In this document: positions 5,563 through 6,170 of the stretch, in pieces
Position numbering within the stretch: the first letter of the stretch is position 1
Layout: each line of letters opens with the position of its first letter
Origin: Desulfurococcales archaeon
GTDB taxonomy: Archaea; Thermoproteota; Thermoprotei_A; CAZTBM01; SZUA-1508
Direction of reading: 5' to 3'
DNA length: 6,170 bases
Assembly (NCBI GenBank): GCA_015661855.1
Contig: DQVH01000167.1
Coordinates: 1-6,170 of the forward strand
Notes under the pieces: model-generated
Databases searched by the model: none
The model's input: only the letters and a program-made list of their open reading frames with translations
Told to the model about the DNA's origin: nothing
Made by a program: the position numbers and the translations under genes

Positions 5563-6170
5563 TTACTGAATATTACTCCACATATCCCTATATACTTCAC
5601 TCCTTCTTAATTTAAGTACTGGTAGAATCTCTCTAACTCTATCCACAAGGCTTAGGTCAACTTGATACTCAAGATACCTCTCTTCTACACCTAAATCTAC
5701 CTCTACTACACCATACGGATTAACAATCATACTTCTACCTGTAAAGTATTTTCCACACTGATTAGCTATAACCATGTAAACTGTATTTTCGTGTGCTCTA
5801 GCTTGTGCAAGAAATCTCAACGTCTCCTCCTTAAATGGCCCTCTATACCATGCTGATGGATTAATAATCATGTTTGCACCTTTAACTGCATAGTAACGAT
5901 ATAACTCTGGAAATCTAATATCGAAGCATATTGCTATAGCTATTCTAGCGGATTTAACACTAACTATAGGTGATGGCCTATCCCCATGGATTATATAATC
6001 TGACTCTCTATAGCCATAAGCATCGAATAGGTGTATCTTCCTATAAATACACTCGATGGAACCCTTAGGGTTTATAAGTAGCGCGGAATTATAGACTTTG
6101 GGTGGATTCCTGGATTTCTCAAACATGGTCGCCAATATGTAAGCTGAATACTCTATAGCTAACTTTGATA
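5563..6170 (-). CDS. Nitrilase-superfamily carbon-nitrogen hydrolase (5' end missing)
   Basis: This is the C-terminal 201 residues of a nitrilase-fold amidohydrolase, and the frame stays open to the right edge. A TTG at 6133-6135 and an ATG at 6124-6126 exist, but the residues encoded upstream of them (SKLAIEYSAYI) fit the family, so the true start lies outside the window. The enzymes hydrolyse amides or nitriles with a Glu-Lys-Cys triad. Counting from the TTG codon, the lysine is Lys33 in YRKIHLFD (31-38) and the nucleophile is Cys70 in ICFDIRFPELYR (69-80, codon 5926-5928). The catalytic Glu is in the missing part. Other family marks are NPSAWY (92-97), the RAHENTVYMVIANQCG region (113-128), GRSMIVNPYG (133-142) and the C-terminal REILPVLKLRRSEVY (168-182). 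The pattern is closest to the Nit2/omega-amidase-like branch, but the substrate cannot be fixed from this. About 60-70 residues are missing. Confidence 0.92.
   Translation of the reverse strand, partial: SKLAIEYSAYILATMFEKSRNPPKVYNSALLINPKGSIECIYRKIHLFDAYGYRESDYIIHGDRPSPIVSVKSARIAIAICFDIRFPELYRYYAVKGANMIINPSAWYRGPFKEETLRFLAQARAHENTVYMVIANQCGKYFTGRSMIVNPYGVVEVDLGVEERYLEYQVDLSLVDRVREILPVLKLRRSEVYRDMWSNIQ

Overview
The window looks like chromosomal DNA from a hyperthermophilic archaeon, most likely a crenarchaeon (Thermoproteota). The evidence is strongly AT-rich DNA, heavy use of AGA/AGG and ATA codons, TATA-type promoters with very short leaders, GGTG/AGGTG ribosome-binding sites, an archaeal-type RtcB, a stand-alone ACT-V4R protein and a SEC59/VTE5-type lipid kinase. 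This is a reading of the sequence; no species is claimed.

Layout from left to right. At the left edge is the 3' two-thirds of a TatD-family metal-dependent hydrolase (+ strand, 1-596). It converges, with a 26-base gap, on a run of six minus-strand genes. These are, from left to right: an ACT-V4R ligand-sensing protein (623-1426), a membrane-embedded dolichol/phytol kinase-like protein (1696-2400, possibly to 2412), an unrecognised membrane-anchored helical protein (2502-3053), the RNA ligase RtcB (3157-4599), a small radical SAM protein (4675-5460), and a nitrilase-superfamily amidohydrolase cut off by the right edge (5563-6170). Transcription therefore runs from the right edge leftwards.

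The minus-strand genes are separated by about 75-270 bases rather than overlapping. Several gaps hold a recognisable TATA box at a sensible distance from the start codon; the clearest are before rtcB and before the lipid kinase. I read the region as several separately transcribed genes sharing an orientation, not one tight operon. The largest gap (1427-1695) lies upstream of the ACT-V4R gene. It has no convincing gene but does carry an opposite-strand hairpin followed by nine T's.

Functionally the set is mixed: tRNA splicing/RNA repair (RtcB), polyprenol phosphorylation probably feeding lipid or glycan metabolism (SEC59-like), small-molecule sensing (ACT-V4R), amide hydrolysis (nitrilase), a nuclease-like hydrolase (TatD), and two genes of unknown role. 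I found no CRISPR array, tRNA, rRNA, insertion sequence or defence system, and nothing that amounts to a new multi-gene system. The items most worth a second look are the ACT-V4R gene with its long upstream region, the unknown anchored protein, the radical SAM protein with an extra cysteine, and the paired inverted repeats after rtcB.
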